Part shown: one piece after another, positions 63,386-64,000 of the stretch | Numbering within the stretch: the stretch's first letter is position 1 | Layout: each line of letters starts with the position of its first letter | Assembly: GCA_905182545.1 (NCBI GenBank) | Contig: CAJJBY010000005.1 | Location: 1-64,000 of the forward strand | Origin: an uncultured Candidatus Puniceispirillum sp. | Lineage (GTDB): Bacteria > Pseudomonadota > Alphaproteobacteria > Puniceispirillales > Puniceispirillaceae | Direction: 5' to 3' | DNA: 64,000 bases | Notes under the pieces: generated by a model | Told to the model about the DNA's origin: nothing | Databases searched by the model: none | Seen by the model: the letters and a program-made list of their open reading frames with translations, nothing else | Translations under genes and position numbers: made by a program

Positions 63386-64000
63386 TTACGGCACAAGAAG
63401 AATCTTGCCAATATGATCGCTTGATTCCATCAAACGATGCGCTGCGGCTGCCTCGGCAAATGAATAGGTTGCATATGTTTCTGGTGTGATGGTTAGGTCT
63501 GTGAATTTTGGCCACACATGCTCCTCTAACGATCGGCAGATTGCAGATTTTTCAGCGATAGACCGTGGCCGCAATCGCGCGCCTGTCACGGTAAGATGCT
63601 TGCTATGGATCTGGCCAAAATCGATTTCGGCTATTCTCCCACCGCGAAGATTGATGATCATCAGCCGCCCACCATGGGCAAGAAGCTTGACCTCTTTTGG
63701 TAAATAATCACCGCCAATAATATCAATGATAACATCAACACCGCGACCGTCGGTCAGGTTACGTGCCACGTCCAGAAAATCGTCATTTTTATAATTGATC
63801 GCAGCGTCAGCGCCAAATCTACGAATTGCCGCACATTTGGTTTCATTCCGCGCAGTGGCAAAAACTGTGGCACCAAATGCCTTTGCAATTTTGATCGCAG
63901 CAAAGCCAATACCGCTTGTACCACCTTGAACCAAAACGGTTTCACCGGCTTGAAGCTGGCAACGATCCATCATATTCGTCCAGACTGTGCAGAAAACCTC
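63386..64000 (-). CDS. NADPH:quinone oxidoreductase/zinc-type alcohol dehydrogenase family, partial
   Basis: The C-terminal 205 codons of an MDR-superfamily protein are present; the start lies beyond the right window edge. Just inside the edge it reads EVFCTVWTNMMD, the usual PIG3-like segment, then the NADPH motif LVQGGTSGIGFAAIKIAKAF, IIDIIGGDYLPKEVKLLAHG and the end YSFAEAAAAHRLMESSDHIG. The group reduces quinones or enones and has no catalytic zinc site in this part. It runs opposite to tupA, 9 bases away. Confidence 0.88.
   Translation of the reverse strand, partial: EVFCTVWTNMMDRCQLQAGETVLVQGGTSGIGFAAIKIAKAFGATVFATARNETKCAAIRRFGADAAINYKNDDFLDVARNLTDGRGVDVIIDIIGGDYLPKEVKLLAHGGRLMIINLRGGRIAEIDFGQIHSKHLTVTGARLRPRSIAEKSAICRSLEEHVWPKFTDLTITPETYATYSFAEAAAAHRLMESSDHIGKILLVP

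Noticed and set aside
1-64000. CRISPR array, rRNA, transposase or complete phage genes
   Set aside because: Repeated spacer-like units, rRNA motifs and transposase DDE/HUH motifs were looked for and not seen.

Overview
The window reads as a chromosomal stretch of a heterotrophic alphaproteobacterium. Supporting this are the alphaproteobacterial gene orders (the tail of a 3-dehydroquinate synthase gene directly before a CorC/HlyC gene), several acyl-CoA and CoA-ligase catabolic operons, and three substrate-binding-protein transporters (TRAP, TTT and TupABC). The mixture of TRAP/TTT uptake, short-chain acid oxidation and a choline-sulfatase-like gene resembles marine SAR116-type bacteria, but that placement is an inference that only 16S or marker-gene comparison could settle.

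Region 1 (1-6170) is an AT-rich accessory block lying against the 3' end of a tRNA-Ser(GGA). It holds unknown small genes, a Pal-like lipoprotein, a secreted MsrA, frameshifted regulator, PhhB and sulfatase genes, and what looks like the first 22 codons of a tyrosine integrase just downstream of the tRNA. It looks like an old, decaying integrated island.

Region 2 (6459-11638) is housekeeping: lepA and leuA back to back, then an enoyl-CoA hydratase followed by only the C-terminal end of an older TRAP dctM. Region 3 (about 11640-18057) is visibly more AT-rich and looks like an inserted catabolic cassette: an enolase-superfamily enzyme, a methyltransferase, TRAP dctPQM and a sugar-phosphate-isomerase-like protein. 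Region 4 (18058-26443) has a frameshifted corC, an aroB remnant, and a probable 2-hydroxyacid/glyoxylate cluster (aminotransferase, FAD/Fe-S dehydrogenase, FCD-type GntR regulator, ThDP enzyme).

Region 5 (26522-43156) is acyl-CoA metabolism: AMP-ligase, two acyl-CoA dehydrogenases, SDR, ACAD10-like kinase, ADP-forming acyl-CoA synthetase, plus a molybdopterin oxidoreductase with two frameshifts, an arylformamidase-like hydrolase, a metallo-beta-lactamase-fold hydrolase, a SET-domain protein and an Old Yellow Enzyme. Region 6 (41771-54403) combines MmgE/PrpD, a frameshifted UbiD decarboxylase, a second enolase-superfamily enzyme, a DUF3604 protein, an MFS exporter, YghU-type GST, an oxaloacetate-decarboxylase-like enzyme, ureidoglycine aminohydrolase and a FAH-family hydrolase. 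Region 7 (54470-64000) has aspartate dehydrogenase, the tricarboxylate transporter TctCBA, a PrpF/4-oxalomesaconate tautomerase, a 3-hydroxyisobutyrate-dehydrogenase-like protein, a tungstate ABC transporter in the order tupB-tupC-tupA, and a quinone oxidoreductase cut by the window edge.

The most striking whole-window property is gene decay. Seven genes or gene fragments carry one-base insertions, one more carries a shift equivalent to a missing base, and at least six others survive only as internal, N-terminal or C-terminal fragments. Part of this could be sequencing error in short homopolymers, but the large deletions cannot be. No CRISPR array, rRNA, complete insertion sequence or complete phage gene was seen, and no single convincing new multi-gene system was found.
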